This document shows positions 46,602-55,940 of a stretch of 64,000 nucleotides of DNA, in pieces (position 1 is the first letter of the stretch; the number at the start of each line of letters is the position of its first letter). The notes below the pieces were generated by a model that made no database searches, was not told the DNA's origin, and was given only the letters and a program-made list of their open reading frames with translations. Source of the stretch: Microbacteriaceae bacterium PS02070 (GTDB lineage: Bacteria; Actinomycetota; Actinomycetes; Actinomycetales; Microbacteriaceae). The stretch lies in contig JASCPE010000001.1 in assembly GCA_029959865.1 (NCBI GenBank), positions 496,001 through 560,000 on the forward strand, in the 5' to 3' direction. The position numbers and the translations under genes were made by a program.

Positions 46602-46607
46602 ACGCTA
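46602..46607 (-). promoter_or_regulatory. Possible cspA -10 box
   Basis: TAGCGT on the minus strand, about 48 nt from the cspA ATG. This would give a short structured 5' leader. No -35 box is seen. Confidence 0.35.
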
Positions 46608-46703
46608 ATCACGTCGCCCCGATGGGTTATCTCTCGACGTCAGAAGGTGACACAAACGTTGCATGCTGGTCACGTGCCGGACACGTGCCGTTCGCGATCG
46701 CTC

Positions 46704-46781
46704 TAGACTGCGGGCGTGACGAGGCGCGTGGCACGTGTGGTGATCGCTCCGGACAGCAAACTTTCTGCGACCGCAGCGTGA
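46704..46781 (+). pseudogene. Promoter and first codons of a glycerate-kinase-like gene (remnant)
   Basis: A TAGACT box (46704-46709) lies 6 nt before a GTG (46716). The following 21 codons read VTRRVARVVIAPDSKLSATAA and then stop (TGA, 46779-46781). The VARVVIAPDS opening is typical of glycerate kinase (GlxK/GarK), where the usual FK after PDS continues for about 370 residues. Here the frame is lost after about 14 matching residues. It looks like a 5' scrap with an intact leaderless promoter. Identity rests on a short match only. Confidence 0.4.
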
Positions 46782-46877
46782 ACCGGAAGGGGGGCAGCGA
46801 ACGGCTCCACGACACGCGGAGCGCTCTAGGCGCATCCGTCCTCCCCCCGCCTCATCATCTTCTAGGCACGCCGCCGC

Positions 46878-47250
46878 GTGACCGCGTACCTGGCGGAGCG
46901 CGGCGGCGGCAGCATCGTCAACATCGCCAGCGAGCCCCGGACATCATGTTCGCTGACCAAGCCGCGTACACTGCGACGCAGGCGGTCGCATCGGCTCCAC
47001 CCGCGCACTCGCGGTCGAGCTCACCGGCTGCGGGGTGCGGGCGACCCCGCTGATGCCGACCGGCGTGATGACCGATGGGCCGCACCGCGTGGGCGGACGA
47101 GAATGGTGAGGCGTGCTGACGCAACATCATCCTCGGGAGGTTCGCGGGGGTGGAGGATGTCGCGGCCACCGTGCTGTTCCGGGCTCCCACGGCGCGACGA
47201 TGACCACCGCGGCCGACCTCCTCGTCGGCGGCGGCAACACCGCGCGCTGA
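46878..47250 (+). pseudogene. Short-chain dehydrogenase remnant, frameshifted
   Basis: Pieces of an SDR C-terminal half occur in different frames along this stretch: YLAERGGGSIVNIAS, then a trace of AAYTA, then ALAVELTGCGVRATPLMPTGVMTD, then AGVEDVAATVLF and ADLLVGGGNTAR before a stop at 47248-47250. In a working SDR these form the Ser/Tyr active-site region and the C-terminal end. The N-terminal Rossmann glycine motif is absent and several frameshifts separate the pieces. The region between it and the upstream glycerate-kinase scrap has no further recognisable coding. Confidence 0.6.
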
Positions 47251-47281
47251 ACGTGTGGCTATCCAACGCCGACGCCGCGAA

Positions 47282-48436
47282 TCAGCGTAGGCGCGCGCCG
47301 CGACGGTAGACGGCCGCCGTAAGGTCGACCCCGGGACGGTAGGGGATGTGGGCGGCCGACGGCGCCCTGAGAACCTGGAAGCTCGCGAGTCCACCGACCG
47401 CGATGCGGCCGACCGCGTCAGGCGTGCCGTCGAGGCCGAGCGCGGCGGCACCTCCGGTAGTGGCGGCGGCGAGGGCCTCGTCGAGCGAGAGACGGTGCTG
47501 CAGCACGGCGGTGGCAATACAGAACGGCATCGAGGTAGTGAACGACGTGCCGGGGTTGGCGTTAGACGCGATCGCCAGCCGCACCCCGGCGTCGGCGAGC
47601 TCGCGCGCGGGGGCAAGACGCTCGCGCGTGGACAAGTCGGCGCCGGGAAGGATCGTCGCGACAACTCGTGACCCGGCGAGCGCGTCAATGTCGGCCGCAT
47701 CGAGGTGGTTGACGTGGTCGACGCTCGTCGCGCCGAGCTCGACCGCGAGGGCGACGCCGCCGGAATGACCCAGCTGGTTGCCGTGCACCTTGAGCTTGAG
47801 TCCCGCGGCACGACCCGCCTCGAGCACCTCGCGCGCCTCGTCGACGGTGAAGGCCCCACGCTCGCAGAACACGTCGATGAATGACGCGTAGGGCGTCACG
47901 GCCGCGAGCATCGGGCCCGTGACCAGGTCGAGATAGTCGCGCCGATGGACACCCGATGGCACGAGGTGTGCGCCGAGGAACGTCACGACGTCAGCCACCT
48001 CGGCGCTCACGCGGGCGAGGCGCGCCTCGGAGGCTACGTCGAGTCCGTACCCAGTCTTCGCCTCGATCGTCGTGGTGCCGCCGCGCCCGCCCTCGTCGCG
48101 CAGACGGCGCCCATGCTCGCGTAGCTCATCGTCAGATGCGGCGCGTGTGGCGTCGACGGTCGCCTGGATGCCGCCGGCGGCATATGCTTCCCCGGCCATG
48201 CGTGCGGCGAACTCCGCGGAGCGATCGCCCGCGAACACGAGATGCGTGTGCGAGTCGACCCACCCCGGGAGGACCGCCCGCCCGGCGGCGTCGAAGCAAC
48301 CGTCGGCCGCTGGCGCATCCGCGTTGCTCCCAATCCACGCGATGCGTTCGCCGTCGATGACGAGGGCGGCGTCGGCGAGCGTGCCGGCGTCGGCGTGCGT
48401 GCGCAGTTCGCCGATGTTGGTCACCAACAGCGTCAT
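47282..48436 (-). CDS. hutI: Imidazolonepropionase
   Basis: A 384-residue amidohydrolase-fold enzyme, third step of histidine breakdown (4-imidazolone-5-propanoate to N-formimidoyl-glutamate). The metal site SHTHLVFAG gives His63 and His65. IEAKTGYGL, KLKVHGNQLG and TSVDHVNHLD hold other conserved residues, and NPGTSFTTSMPFC holds the Asn and Asp/Cys region. It is coupled by 4 bp to hutF. It is the last gene of the hut run and is followed by the SDR remnant. Confidence 0.95.
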   Translation of the reverse strand: MTLLVTNIGELRTHADAGTLADAALVIDGERIAWIGSNADAPAADGCFDAAGRAVLPGWVDSHTHLVFAGDRSAEFAARMAGEAYAAGGIQATVDATRAASDDELREHGRRLRDEGGRGGTTTIEAKTGYGLDVASEARLARVSAEVADVVTFLGAHLVPSGVHRRDYLDLVTGPMLAAVTPYASFIDVFCERGAFTVDEAREVLEAGRAAGLKLKVHGNQLGHSGGVALAVELGATSVDHVNHLDAADIDALAGSRVVATILPGADLSTRERLAPARELADAGVRLAIASNANPGTSFTTSMPFCIATAVLQHRLSLDEALAAATTGGAAALGLDGTPDAVGRIAVGGLASFQVLRAPSAAHIPYRPGVDLTAAVYRRGARLR

Positions 48437-49614
48437 CCCGACTCCTCCAGGCGAGCGTCGATCTTCGCGATCGCGGCGCGCAGCATTCTCGCGGGGTCGC
48501 GCCCGTCGGCGAGCAGTCCGTCGCGCGCGACGACCACACCGCGGACGGCGACTTCGCGCACGTCGGCAGCGGTCGCCGCGTACGCAAGCTGGTCAGGGGC
48601 CGCGCCGGCCGTACGCACGGACGCGGCGTCAAGCGTGATTGTGTCGCGCGCGTGATCGGCCACACCAAGAGACCGAAAGCCTCCGTCGGTACGCGCGGCC
48701 TCGAGCTCGGCGGGGGTGAAGCGTCCGCGGGCGAGGGAGCGTAGACGCTCGCCCGCTTCCAGCCCGCGCACCTCGAGGAACGGGTCGATCACGACGTGTT
48801 GATCGGAGCCGATCGCGATGACCGCCCCGGCGTCGGCGAGCGCTCGGGCCGGGCCGACGCCGTCGCCGAGGTCGGCCTCCGTGGTGGGGCAGATGACCGC
48901 GGTGACTCCCGCCGAGCCCAGCGTCGCGATGTCGTCGTCCACGAGGTGCGTGGCGTGCACGACCGAGAGACGGGACGACAGTGCGCCCGCCTCGGCGAGG
49001 ACGCCCGTGGGGGTGCGGCCGAATGTCGCGAGCGACTGTGCGTTCTCGGCGGGCTGCTCAGAGAGATGAATGTGCAGGGGCACGTCGGAGGGCAGACCCA
49101 TGATGATCTCGCCGATTCCCTCAGGCGACACGGCGCGCACCGAGTGCACCGCGGCGCCGATCGTGACGAGATCGGAGGCGAGCGGGGCGAGTGCGTGCCA
49201 TCGGTCCAGCCACGCTGCCGAAGTACCGTCGCCGAATCGCGCCTGCTCGGGCAGGAGGGCGGCGCCGGGCGCGCTCGCGAGATAGCACGTGTCCAGCAGC
49301 GTGAGACGGATACCGACGCTCTCGGCAGCCGCGGCCAGGGCCGCGCCCATCGCGTTCGGATCGGTGTAGGGCGTGCCGTCCGGGCGGTGGTGGACGTAGT
49401 GGAACTCGCCGACCGCGGTGTACCCCGCGATGAGCATCTCCCCGAAGACGGCCTCAGCCAGGTCGCGGTACAGATCGGGATCGAGGGTCGCCGCGGCGCG
49501 GTACATGAAATCGCGCCACGTCCAGAACGACCCACCCTCGCCGTGCGTGCGACCGCGCAGGACGCGGTGGAATGCGTGCGAATGCGCGTTCGCGGCGGCG
49601 GCGACAACCGTCAT
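48433..49614 (-). CDS. hutF: Formimidoylglutamate deiminase, N-terminally short
   Basis: A 393-residue HutF-type deiminase that turns N-formimidoyl-glutamate into N-formyl-glutamate and ammonia. Metal ligands are visible in ANAHSHAFHRVLRG (His11, His13), LHIHLSEQP and VVHATHL, with FWTWRDFMYR and GEFHYVHHRPDG typical of the family. Homologues are about 450 residues and have some 50 more N-terminal residues forming a beta-sandwich. Here that part is missing: the ATG at 49614 overlaps the upstream stop by 4 bp, so the short form is genuine as encoded. It might be catalytically altered. Confidence 0.88.
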   Translation of the reverse strand: MTVVAAAANAHSHAFHRVLRGRTHGEGGSFWTWRDFMYRAAATLDPDLYRDLAEAVFGEMLIAGYTAVGEFHYVHHRPDGTPYTDPNAMGAALAAAAESVGIRLTLLDTCYLASAPGAALLPEQARFGDGTSAAWLDRWHALAPLASDLVTIGAAVHSVRAVSPEGIGEIIMGLPSDVPLHIHLSEQPAENAQSLATFGRTPTGVLAEAGALSSRLSVVHATHLVDDDIATLGSAGVTAVICPTTEADLGDGVGPARALADAGAVIAIGSDQHVVIDPFLEVRGLEAGERLRSLARGRFTPAELEAARTDGGFRSLGVADHARDTITLDAASVRTAGAAPDQLAYAATAADVREVAVRGVVVARDGLLADGRDPARMLRAAIAKIDARLEESG

Positions 49615-50837
49615 CCCACCCCTCCAGCGAGGTCGCGTAGCACAGCGGTGAGAGCGTCGACGCCGGCGCGGCAGTCGTCGTCTGAGGCGCCCTCGCTGGG
49701 GGCGTGCGAGACGCCCGTGGGGTTGCGCACGAACAGCATCGCGGTCGGCAACACGTCGCCGAGCACACCCGCATCGTGACCCGCGCCGGTGGCGAGTACG
49801 GGGACGTCGCCCAGGATGTCGAGGAGCCGACGCTGCACAGCCGCATCGAACACGACCTGGGGGCCGTACGACTCCTCCACGACCTCGAGCGTGCATCCCT
49901 GGGCCCTCGCGGCCCCGTGGGCGGCCGCGACGATGCGCTCGCGCAGCGCGTACGCCGCGGCGTCGTCGTCGGCGCGCACGTCGAGCCACGCATCGACGCG
50001 ACTCGCTATGACGTTCGACCCGCCGGGGACGGGAACGACCCGCCCGACGGTCGCGCGCGCGGCATGGACGTGATCGTCGCCCTCGCCTGCAATGCGGGAG
50101 GCGGCAAGGGCCGTCTCGGCGAACGCGACGACAGGGTCGTGCCGATCGGCCATGCGGGTAGTGCCAGCATGGTTGCCTTCGCCCGAGAATGTGAGCCGGT
50201 ACCGCCCGTGGGCGAGGATCGCGGAGGCCACGGCCACCGGATGCCCGAGCTCGATGAGCCCGCGGCCCTGCTCGACGTGCAGTTCGACGAAGGCGGCAAG
50301 ATCCGCGATCCGCGCGTCGTCGCGGCCGAGGCCGGCCGGATCGAGACCGTGCGCGGCCGCCGCGTCGGCGAACGTGCGCCCGCCGCCATCGGTCAACGCG
50401 GCGACGCGTTCGGGATCGATAGACCCGCCCATGAGTTTCGATCCGAGGCAGGCGACGCCATACCGCGAGCCCTCCTCCTCGGCGAAGACGGCGATCGTAA
50501 CTGGCACGGCGGGGACGAACCCCTCCGCCTGGAGACGTGCGACCGCACTGAGGGCGGAGACCACCCCGAGCGGGCCGTCGTACGCGCCCCCGCCGGGCAC
50601 GGAGTCGAGATGGCTGCCCACCGCGACGGTTCCGGGGCACCGCGCTCCCCACCAGGCCCAAACGTTGCCGTTGCGGTCGGTCTCGACGTCCAGCCCGAGC
50701 GATTCGGCGCGCGCAACGAACCAGGCGAGGAGCGCCCGCTCGGCCGGGTCGAACACATGCCGGCTCCAGCCGCCGCGAATGGGATCGCGCCCAATGTCCT
50801 CAATCTCGCGCAGGAGGTCGACCACGTCGAAGCTCAT
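49611..50837 (-). CDS. M20-family amidohydrolase (allantoate/carbamoyl-amino-acid type)
   Basis: A 408-residue dinuclear-zinc amidohydrolase of the M20 allantoate amidohydrolase/N-carbamoyl-amino-acid hydrolase family. Metal-site motifs: VGSHLDSVPGGGAYDGPLGV, AEEEGSRYGVACLGSKLMGG, ELHVEQG. It lies between hutU and hutF, and no hutG is present. HutF yields N-formyl-glutamate, which must be deformylated; this enzyme is the obvious candidate, making it a non-orthologous HutG. That is an inference from context. Its TAA-spaced start at 50837 is 2 bp after the hutU stop. Confidence 0.88.
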   Translation of the reverse strand: MSFDVVDLLREIEDIGRDPIRGGWSRHVFDPAERALLAWFVARAESLGLDVETDRNGNVWAWWGARCPGTVAVGSHLDSVPGGGAYDGPLGVVSALSAVARLQAEGFVPAVPVTIAVFAEEEGSRYGVACLGSKLMGGSIDPERVAALTDGGGRTFADAAAAHGLDPAGLGRDDARIADLAAFVELHVEQGRGLIELGHPVAVASAILAHGRYRLTFSGEGNHAGTTRMADRHDPVVAFAETALAASRIAGEGDDHVHAARATVGRVVPVPGGSNVIASRVDAWLDVRADDDAAAYALRERIVAAAHGAARAQGCTLEVVEESYGPQVVFDAAVQRRLLDILGDVPVLATGAGHDAGVLGDVLPTAMLFVRNPTGVSHAPSEGASDDDCRAGVDALTAVLRDLAGGVG

Positions 50838-50839
50838 GC

Positions 50840-52504
50840 TTAACCCTCGAGCATCGGGATGCGCAGGCCGCGCTCGCGGGCGACGTCCTTCGCGTGCTCG
50901 TATCCGGCGTCGACGTGCCGCATGACTCCCGTGCCGGGGTCGTTCGTGAGTACGCGTTCGATCTTCTCAGCGGCGAGCGGGGTGCCGTCGGCGACCGTCA
51001 CCTGCCCGGAGTGGATCGAGCGGCCGATGCCGACGCCGCCGCCGTGGTGCAATGACACCCAAGTGGCGCCCGATGCGGTGTTGAGGAGCGCGTTCAGCAG
51101 CGGCCAGTCGGCGATCGCGTCCGAGCCGTCCTTCATGGCCTCGGTCTCGCGGTAGGGGCTCGCGACCGAGCCCGAGTCGAGGTGGTCACGACCGATCACG
51201 AGCGGCGCCGAGATTCTGCCCTCGGCGACTAGCTCGTTGAATCTCAGACCCGCGAGGTGACGCTCTTTGTAGCCGAGCCAGCAGATGCGCGCCGGGAGAC
51301 CTTCGAAGTGCACCTTGTCGGCGGCCTTCGTGATCCAGCGCCGCAGCGACTCGTTCTCGGGGAACAGCTCGAGGATCGCCTGGTCGGTGACGGCGATGTC
51401 GGCGGGGTCGCCCGAGAGCGCCGCCCAGCGGAAGGGTCCGAGGCCCTCCTCGAACAACGGGCGGATGTACGCTGGCACGAAACCGGGGAACGCGAACGCG
51501 TCAGCAAAACCGCCGAGAAGCGCGCCCTGACGGATCGAGTTGCCGTAGTCGAAAACCTCGGCGCCCTTCGCGATGAAGCCCACCATCGCCTCGACCTGTC
51601 GCGCCATGGAGCGCTGCGAGAGTTCGGTGAAGCCCTCAGGATCGGCCCTCGCCACTTCCGCCCACTCGGCGACGGTGTATTCGACGGGAAGGTATGACAG
51701 CGGGTCGTGGGCACTGGTCTGATCGGTCACGATGTCGATCACGATGTCGTCGCGGTCGAGAAACGCGGGGAAGAGGTCGGCGGCGTTTCCGGTCACGCCG
51801 ATCGACAGCGCAGTACGTGACGCCTTCGCGTCGTTGGCACGGGCGATCGCGTCGTCGATGTCGGCAGCGAGCACGTCCAGGTAGCCGTGGTCGGTGCGGC
51901 GCTTCAGCCGCGCGGCGTCGACGTCGACGACGATCGCGACGCCATCGTTGAGCGTTACCGCGAGCGGCTGCGCGCCACCCATGCCGCCGCATCCGCCGGT
52001 CAGGGTGATCGTACCGGCTAGCGAACCGTCGAAGCGCTTGCGTGCGATCGCGGCGAAGCACTCGTAAGTGCCCTGCAGGATGCCCTGCGTGCCGATGTAG
52101 ATCCACGACCCCGCCGTCATCTGGCCGTACATCGTGAGGCCCTCGGCCTCGAGGCGACGGAACTCGGGCCACGTCGCCCAGTCTCCCACGAGGTTCGAGT
52201 TGGCGATGAGCACGCGCGGCGCCCACTCGTGGGTGCGGAAGACACCGACGGGCTTGCCCGACTGCACGAGCAGCGTCTCGTCGGACTCGAGGCCGGTGAG
52301 GGTGCGCACGATCGCCTCGTACGCCTCCCAGTTGCGCGCGGCGCGACCGGTGCCGCCGTAGACGACGAGGTCATCGGGACGCTCCGCGACCTCGGGGTCG
52401 AGGTTGTTCATCAACATCCGCATGGCAGCCTCGGTCTGCCAGCTCTTGGCCGTGATCGCGGAGCCGCGGGCCGCGCGGACGGGGTGTGCGCCGGGAAGTG
52501 TCAT
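50840..52504 (-). CDS. hutU: Urocanate hydratase
   Basis: A 554-residue urocanase, the NAD+-dependent enzyme that converts urocanate to imidazolonepropionate. Conserved stretches include [49 protein letters not shown], the active-site [14 protein letters not shown] with its cysteine, and [17 protein letters not shown]. Length fits. The ATG at 52504 ([14 protein letters not shown]) has a GGATGA-like purine run upstream. It faces hutD on the other strand, with 124 bp between carrying a degenerate copy of the hutH-region operator. Confidence 0.97.
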   Translation of the reverse strand: MTLPGAHPVRAARGSAITAKSWQTEAAMRMLMNNLDPEVAERPDDLVVYGGTGRAARNWEAYEAIVRTLTGLESDETLLVQSGKPVGVFRTHEWAPRVLIANSNLVGDWATWPEFRRLEAEGLTMYGQMTAGSWIYIGTQGILQGTYECFAAIARKRFDGSLAGTITLTGGCGGMGGAQPLAVTLNDGVAIVVDVDAARLKRRTDHGYLDVLAADIDDAIARANDAKASRTALSIGVTGNAADLFPAFLDRDDIVIDIVTDQTSAHDPLSYLPVEYTVAEWAEVARADPEGFTELSQRSMARQVEAMVGFIAKGAEVFDYGNSIRQGALLGGFADAFAFPGFVPAYIRPLFEEGLGPFRWAALSGDPADIAVTDQAILELFPENESLRRWITKAADKVHFEGLPARICWLGYKERHLAGLRFNELVAEGRISAPLVIGRDHLDSGSVASPYRETEAMKDGSDAIADWPLLNALLNTASGATWVSLHHGGGVGIGRSIHSGQVTVADGTPLAAEKIERVLTNDPGTGVMRHVDAGYEHAKDVARERGLRIPMLEG

Positions 52505-52557
52505 GCGACCATCATCCGCCCCCAGCGTCGTGACGGAAGACCTTCCGCGGCATCCGG

Positions 52558-52575
52558 TGTCCGAGATCTGAGACG
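52558..52575. promoter_or_regulatory. Degenerate TGTCTG-N6-CAGACA dyad before hutU/hutD
   Basis: TGTCCG-AGATCT-GAGACG has the same spacing as the strong dyad at 55910-55935 and matches 5 of 6 and 4 of 6 positions in its arms. It lies in the divergent gap of hutU and hutD, where a shared regulator could act on both. Confidence 0.4.
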
Positions 52576-52628
52576 CCTTCGACCATGCGCCCCCTATGCC
52601 GTGCGGCCCGGGTCGGCAGGCTGGGGGG

Positions 52629-53159
52629 ATGACGATCCCGCACACGGTCAGCATTGGCGACATCCCCGTCTCGGCGTGGGCGAACGGACGCGGCGAGACG
52701 GTGGAGCTGGCGCGTCAACCGGCGACCGGGCCCTTCGCATGGCGCCTGTCAATGGCGACGATCTCGGAGGCGGCCCCCTTCTCGTCCCTACCGGGCGTCG
52801 CGCGAGTGCTTCTGGCCGTGGACGCTCCGCTGACCCTGACGATCGACGGCGAGACGCACAAGCTCGCCCGCCACGGCACAGCGTCGTTCTCGGGGGGTCA
52901 GGAGGCCGCGGCATCCGCGCCTGCGGCGCCGCAGCGCGACCTCAACCTCATGGTGCGCGGGAGCGGGCTGCCGACGCTCGAGGTCGTGACGGTCGACGGA
53001 CGGATAGAGACGCCCCCCATTGTCGTCGCGGTCGTAGTGCTCGAAGGCGAGGTGACGGCACTTGGTCAGCGCCTCGTGCCGGGCGACACGGTTGTGACCG
53101 TCGGCGGCGCGGTTGCGCTGCGAGGTCGCGGCGTAGTCGCCTTTGCGTCGATCCGCTGA
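52629..53159 (+). CDS. hutD: HutD family protein
   Basis: A 176-residue cupin-like HutD protein, found in hut loci and thought to modulate the pathway, perhaps by binding formimidoyl-glutamate. Visible family patterns: [18 protein letters not shown] at the start, [30 protein letters not shown] in the middle (quoted in parts) and DLNLMVRG. The start at 52629 (MTIPHT) removes an artefactual N-terminal stretch. It is transcribed away from hutU. Confidence 0.85.
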   Translation: MTIPHTVSIGDIPVSAWANGRGETVELARQPATGPFAWRLSMATISEAAPFSSLPGVARVLLAVDAPLTLTIDGETHKLARHGTASFSGGQEAAASAPAAPQRDLNLMVRGSGLPTLEVVTVDGRIETPPIVVAVVVLEGEVTALGQRLVPGDTVVTVGGAVALRGRGVVAFASIR

Positions 53160-53179
53160 CGCCCGTCTCCCGCCGGGGG

Positions 53180-54265
53180 TCAGGAGACCGCGAAGCGGGC
53201 GAGCACCCCGGACAGCGCTTCGGGCAGGCCGGCATCACCGAGTGAGATGCGTAGCCCCTCGCCGTCGAACACGCGCGTCGAGACGCCTGCCTCCGCGCAC
53301 AGCGCGCCGAGGGCGCGGCTGCGCTCGCCGAGGGGCAGCCAGACGAAGTTCGCCTCGGTCGCGAACGACGGGAGGCCCGCCTCCGCAAGGAGGACGCTGA
53401 CCTGGCCGCGCTGGGTGTGCACGGCCGCGACGATCGCGGCGCGGTGCGCGTCGTCGCCGAGCGCGGCGAGGGAAGCGGCGACCGACAGCGCGCTCACCGG
53501 GAACGGGGGCAGGATCTTGCGAGCGGCGGCGATCACGTCAGGATGCCCGATCGCGTAGCCAACGCGCAACCCGGCCAGCCCATACGCCTTGGAGAAGGTG
53601 CGCAGCAGCACGAGGTTCGCGTGGGCCGCCACGAGCTCGCGGCTGCGCGCGCGGTCGGCTCGCGCGTCGAAGTCGAGGTAAGCCTCGTCGAGCACGACAA
53701 GCGTCGAAGCAGGGACGGTGCCGAGGAATCCCGCGACTTCGTCATGCGTAAGCGCCACGCCCGTCGGGTTGTTCGGGGAGCACAGGATGACGGCCGCAGT
53801 CGCGTCGTCGACCGCTGCCGCCATCGCCGCGAGATCGTGTCCGCCGTCGGTGCGGTTGGGCACGAGCACCGGCTCTCCCCCCGTCGTGAGGACGCAGATC
53901 GGGTACGCCTCGTAGCTGCGCCACGGCACGACAACCCGCGCACCCGGCCACACATGGGCGAGCAGCAGGTAGTTGAGGAGCGACAGCGAGCCGTCGGCGA
54001 CCGCGATCTCGTCGGTGTCGGCTCCCAGCGCATCGGCGAGCGCCGTGATCAGGTCGACACCGCCGAGCACAGGGTAACGGTTCGGGCACGCGAGACGCTC
54101 GATCACGGCATCGCGCACCGCCGGCGACACCCCGTCGGGCGCCTCATTTGAGGACGCCCGCACGGTCACCGGCACGGTACTCGCGAGCGCCGCCGAATAC
54201 ACCGGGACGCCTGCGAGCTGAGGTCGCGCGGACACGGGGCTCGAGGCGCTCGACGACCACCTCAC
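53180..54265 (-). CDS. Aminotransferase, histidinol-phosphate (HisC)-like
   Basis: A 361-residue fold-type I PLP aminotransferase of the HisC/Cobalamin-like group. Motifs: NEAPDGVSP, SPNNPTG, VVLDEAYLDF, and the PLP lysine in TFSKAYGLAGLRVGY; ISLGDAGLPEAL near the end. A GTG start at 54265 overlaps the hutH stop by 4 bp and follows GGAGGAG, so it is part of the hut operon, unlike a biosynthetic hisC. It may interconvert imidazolepyruvate and histidine or act on histidinol-type amines. Confidence 0.85.
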   Translation of the reverse strand: MRWSSSASSPVSARPQLAGVPVYSAALASTVPVTVRASSNEAPDGVSPAVRDAVIERLACPNRYPVLGGVDLITALADALGADTDEIAVADGSLSLLNYLLLAHVWPGARVVVPWRSYEAYPICVLTTGGEPVLVPNRTDGGHDLAAMAAAVDDATAAVILCSPNNPTGVALTHDEVAGFLGTVPASTLVVLDEAYLDFDARADRARSRELVAAHANLVLLRTFSKAYGLAGLRVGYAIGHPDVIAAARKILPPFPVSALSVAASLAALGDDAHRAAIVAAVHTQRGQVSVLLAEAGLPSFATEANFVWLPLGERSRALGALCAEAGVSTRVFDGEGLRISLGDAGLPEALSGVLARFAVS

Positions 54266-55803
54266 GCGATCTCCTCCACGACCGTGCGCGCGGCGGCGAG
54301 GGCGGCGCCGGACTGCACGAAGGCGACGGCAGCCGCGATCTCGGGCGCGAGATAGCGGTCGGTGCCCGGGCCCAAGACATCCGTGCGGAGTCCGGCGACG
54401 ACTGCGGCCGCGACCCGGCCCGGCGCCTCGGCACGTAGGTCGATGCCGCGCGCGGCGGTGAGGATCTCGACGGCGACGACGCGCTGGGCGCCGTCGATCG
54501 CGCGGCGAAGCTTTCGCGCGGCCGACCAGCCCATCGAGACATGGTCCTCTTGCATGGCCGAGGTCGGGATCGAGTCTACGGATGCCGGGACGGCCAGGCG
54601 CTTGAGCTCGGAGACGATCCCGGCCTGCGTGTACTGGGCAATCATGTGGCCCGAGTCGACCCCGGGGTCGTCGGCGAGAAACGGGGGGAGCCCGTGACTG
54701 CGCGCAGAATCGAGCATGCGGTCGGTGCGCCGCTCGGAGATCGAGGCGAGATCGGCGACGGCGATCGCGAGAAAGTCGAGCGCGTATCCAACTGGCGCGC
54801 CGTGGAAATTGCCGTTGGACTCGACGCGGCCGTCGAGGGTCACGACCGGGTTGTCGACAGCGCTCGCGAGTTCACGGCTCGCGACGAGCGCGGCGTGCGA
54901 CACGGTGTCGCGCACGGCACCATGCACCTGGGGGGCGCAGCGCAGTGAGTACGCATCTTGCACGCGCGTGAACTCTGTCGCGCCGCCACGCGCGACAATC
55001 TCGCTGCCAGCGAGGACGCTGCGGATGACGGCGGCGCTCGCCGCCTGTCCGGGGTGAGGGCGCAGGGCCTGCAGGTCTGCAGCGAACACTGCATCGGTGC
55101 CCCGGAGAGCCTCGATACTGAGAGCGGAGGCGATGTCGGCGGTGGGGATAAGCGCAGCGAGGTCGTGGATCGCGAGGACAAGCATCCCCAGCATCCCGTC
55201 GGTACCATTGATAAGAGCGAGGCCCTCCTTCTCGCGCAGGACGACCGGGGTGATCCCCGCGGCCTCGAGGGCTGCGCCGGCGTCGACGAGCGCGCCCGAG
55301 GCGTCGCGCACGGCGCCCTCGCCCATGACAGCAAGGGCGCAGTGCGCGAGCGGGGCAAGGTCTCCCGAGCAGCCGAGGCTGCCGTACTCGCTGACTACAG
55401 GAGTGATTCCAGCGTTGAGCACGGCAGCGTATGCCTGGGCGACCTCCGGCCGCACCCCGGTGCGGCCGGTAGCGAGCGTCGACAGGCGCAACAGCATCGT
55501 GGCGCGCACTACCTCGCGCTCGACCTCGGCGCCGCTGGATGCCGCATGGCTGCGCACGAGCGAGGCCTGCAGCTGCGCGCGCAGCGCCGTAGGGATGGAC
55601 TTCGAGGCGAGGGCTCCGAAGCCGGTGGACACACCGTAGTGCGGACGGATGTCCTCAGCGAGGTCGTCGATGATCGCGCGTGATGCGGTCATGGCGGCGA
55701 CCGCCTCGGCGGTGATCTCCACCGGAGCGTCGAAGCGGGCGACGGCGACGACGCCTTCCGGAGACAGAGCGCCGACGCCGACGTTCACGACCTGAGTGCG
55801 CAT
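54262..55803 (-). CDS. hutH: Histidine ammonia-lyase
   Basis: A 513-residue HAL that eliminates ammonia from histidine to give urocanate. The MIO cofactor is formed from three adjacent residues; here they are Cys145-Ser146-Gly147 in YGSLGCSGDLAPLAH, where most HALs have Ala-Ser-Gly. Other active-site parts are intact: HYGVSTGFGALA, NGTDGML, QDAYSLRCAPQVHG, SNGNFHGAP and MQEDHVSMG. The start at 55803 gives MRTQVV. A 208-bp gap with two operator-like dyads separates it from the divergent dehydrogenase operon. Confidence 0.96.
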   Translation of the reverse strand: MRTQVVNVGVGALSPEGVVAVARFDAPVEITAEAVAAMTASRAIIDDLAEDIRPHYGVSTGFGALASKSIPTALRAQLQASLVRSHAASSGAEVEREVVRATMLLRLSTLATGRTGVRPEVAQAYAAVLNAGITPVVSEYGSLGCSGDLAPLAHCALAVMGEGAVRDASGALVDAGAALEAAGITPVVLREKEGLALINGTDGMLGMLVLAIHDLAALIPTADIASALSIEALRGTDAVFAADLQALRPHPGQAASAAVIRSVLAGSEIVARGGATEFTRVQDAYSLRCAPQVHGAVRDTVSHAALVASRELASAVDNPVVTLDGRVESNGNFHGAPVGYALDFLAIAVADLASISERRTDRMLDSARSHGLPPFLADDPGVDSGHMIAQYTQAGIVSELKRLAVPASVDSIPTSAMQEDHVSMGWSAARKLRRAIDGAQRVVAVEILTAARGIDLRAEAPGRVAAAVVAGLRTDVLGPGTDRYLAPEIAAAVAFVQSGAALAAARTVVEEIA

Positions 55804-55909
55804 GTGGGGGCCTTTCGTTGGTACGCGGCACCGCGACGATCCCTGCGGACGGTGGTGCCGGACTCCATCGTGCGCCCGGGCGGTGTCAGGGCGAGCGGAT
55901 CGACGGCGT

Positions 55910-55935
55910 CTTGTGTCTGAGTGGCCAGACACAAG
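55910..55935. promoter_or_regulatory. Strong operator dyad between hutH and dehydrogenase operon
   Basis: CTTGTGTCTG (55910-55919) and CAGACACAAG (55926-55935) are perfect 10-bp inverted arms around AGTGGC. The size and 6-bp spacer suit a dimeric regulator such as IclR (encoded at 60301). It lies about 107 bp upstream of hutH and 77 bp upstream of the adh start, placed to control both. Confidence 0.7.
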
Positions 55936-55940
55936 CATGA

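Noticed and set aside
48433-50661. Longer N-terminal extension of hutF
   Set aside because: The extra 349 codons are an Arg-rich off-frame reading of the M20 amidohydrolase gene; they do not supply the missing HutF beta-sandwich.
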